From Pseudomonadota bacterium (GTDB taxonomy: Bacteria > Pseudomonadota > Alphaproteobacteria > Rhizobiales > Rhizobiaceae): a stretch of DNA of 5,144 nucleotides. Below are positions 4,856-5,144 of the stretch, in pieces (the first letter of the stretch is position 1; every line of letters starts with the position of its first letter). A program made the position numbers and the translations under genes. The stretch is taken from contig JAFAGL010000108.1 of NCBI GenBank assembly GCA_023422735.1, positions 1 through 5,144 of the forward strand. The letters run 5' to 3'. A model generated the notes under the pieces. That model saw nothing but the letters and a program-made list of their open reading frames with translations, ran no database searches and was not told the DNA's origin.

Positions 4856-5100
4856 GGTGTATGCGTTTTGGCACTAGATGCAGTTGGCGTGTGCTGATAC
4901 GAGTTGGATGGACCGGTTTGGCACAAGTGGGGCCGCTTCGGGTCTTCTTTGAGTTTCAGTTGGTGCGCGCAGGCTTTGGCCTGCGCAGGTGGGGATGGAC
5001 TGGCCCAGTGCCGGTTCGAGATCGGAAACATGCTCTCGTGCAGGCTGGGATCGCCCATACCACGAGACGCTAGATATAGACGACGTCGAAGGGACGAACG
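4856..5100 (+). ncRNA. Predicted long structured 5' leader of nrdJ (candidate cis-regulatory RNA)
   Basis: If transcription starts at the NrdR-controlled promoter, about 245 nt precede the nrdJ start codon, far more than translation needs. The stretch contains a perfect 8-bp GC-rich hairpin (GCGCAGGC/GCCTGCGC, 4967-4974 with 4979-4986, loop TTTG), a 5-bp hairpin CCGGT/ATCGG (5011-5015 with 5021-5025), and a two-level stem-loop near the ribosome site: TCTCGTG/CACGAGA (5034-5040 with 5061-5067) enclosing TGGG/CCCA (5046-5049 with 5054-5057). A conserved RNA motif named nrdJ has been described from comparative genomics upstream of such genes. I cannot confirm from memory that this is it. I did not recognise the cobalamin riboswitch B12 box. 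Confidence 0.45.
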
Positions 5101-5144
5101 ATGCGCATCGCACGGCATTTCACCAAGGCTGGCCAGTCCGCTTA
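5101..5144 (+). CDS. nrdJ: Adenosylcobalamin-dependent (class II) ribonucleotide reductase, N-terminal 14 codons, cut by the window end
   Basis: The visible peptide MRIARHFTKAGQSA resembles the N-terminus (M-R-x-x-R-x-F/Y-T-x-x-G-x-S) of alphaproteobacterial class II ribonucleotide reductases as remembered. These enzymes make deoxynucleotides from ribonucleotides using a cobalamin-generated radical, independently of oxygen. No catalytic residue is in the window, so the call rests on this short stretch together with the NrdR box upstream, which independently points to a ribonucleotide reductase gene. The start codon has a clear ribosome site, GAAGGGA, six bases upstream. The gene continues beyond the right edge. 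Confidence 0.8.
   Translation, partial: MRIARHFTKAGQSA

Larger units (their letters stand above)
4262..5100. other. 839-base region without a convincing gene between ynfA and nrdJ
   Basis: No open frame here has a ribosome site, family resemblance and coding-like composition together. Open stretches at 4365-4625 and 4849-5073 on the plus strand look non-coding to me. The region begins with the ynfA promoter and two inverted repeats (4337-4368, 4388-4410), continues with a DnaA box and a promoter-like sequence followed by small hairpins (4644-4728), and ends with the NrdR-controlled promoter and long leader of nrdJ. Codons around 4365-4420 are GC-rich at third positions, so a decayed gene fragment there cannot be excluded. 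Confidence 0.6.

Noticed and set aside
5008..5027. tRNA T-arm-like sequence with TTCGAGA loop
   Set aside because: Only four pairs form around the loop and no acceptor, anticodon or D arm is found nearby.
4849..5073. 74-codon open frame in the nrdJ leader
   Set aside because: It starts inside the NrdR box, before the presumed transcription start, lacks a ribosome site and has a low-complexity Arg/Gly/Trp composition.
4856..5100. Cobalamin riboswitch upstream of the B12-dependent reductase
   Set aside because: I could not find the conserved B12 box or the other conserved blocks of that riboswitch. A covariance search would settle it.

Overview
The window looks like alphaproteobacterial DNA, most likely from the Sphingomonadales. 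This rests on the protein sequences (WrbA, a short CinA-domain protein, Gpt, YnfA and the N-terminus of a B12-dependent ribonucleotide reductase) and on high-GC codon use. The assignment is made from memory of the families, without a search.

Left part, about 1-716: the end of an integrated element. It holds the C-terminal catalytic part of a tyrosine recombinase (reading right, start outside the window), a good intrinsic terminator, a 12-bp tandem direct repeat, an intact tRNA-Leu(UAA) gene and, 9 bp after that tRNA's CCA, the orphaned 3' half of a second, different tRNA-Leu(UAA). This is the usual architecture of a genomic island inserted in a tRNA-Leu gene, with the displaced 3' half marking the chromosome junction. 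The hydrolase gene next door, on the opposite strand, ends inside that orphaned half, so its last residues are antisense tRNA sequence.

Middle part, 679-4261: ordinary chromosomal genes. On the minus strand lie a membrane-anchored alpha/beta hydrolase and, upstream of it, wrbA (flavodoxin-like quinone reductase), separated by a terminator hairpin. Divergent from wrbA, on the plus strand, are a CinA/MoCF-domain protein and gpt (purine phosphoribosyltransferase). gpt converges with ynfA, a four-helix membrane protein on the minus strand, with a gap of only 5 bases.

Right part, 4262-5144: an 839-base stretch without a convincing gene leads to the first 14 codons of nrdJ, the adenosylcobalamin-dependent (class II) ribonucleotide reductase. 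It carries a near-perfect NrdR box (4840-4855) over a plausible core promoter, a perfect DnaA box (4587-4595), a second promoter-like sequence (4644-4672) with two hairpins behind it, and a predicted leader of about 245 nt with several stem-loops. This leader is the best candidate for unexplained regulation in the window: transcription would be set by deoxynucleotide-sensing NrdR, and the long structured leader may add RNA-level control.

I saw no CRISPR array, insertion sequence, defence system or toxin-antitoxin pair.
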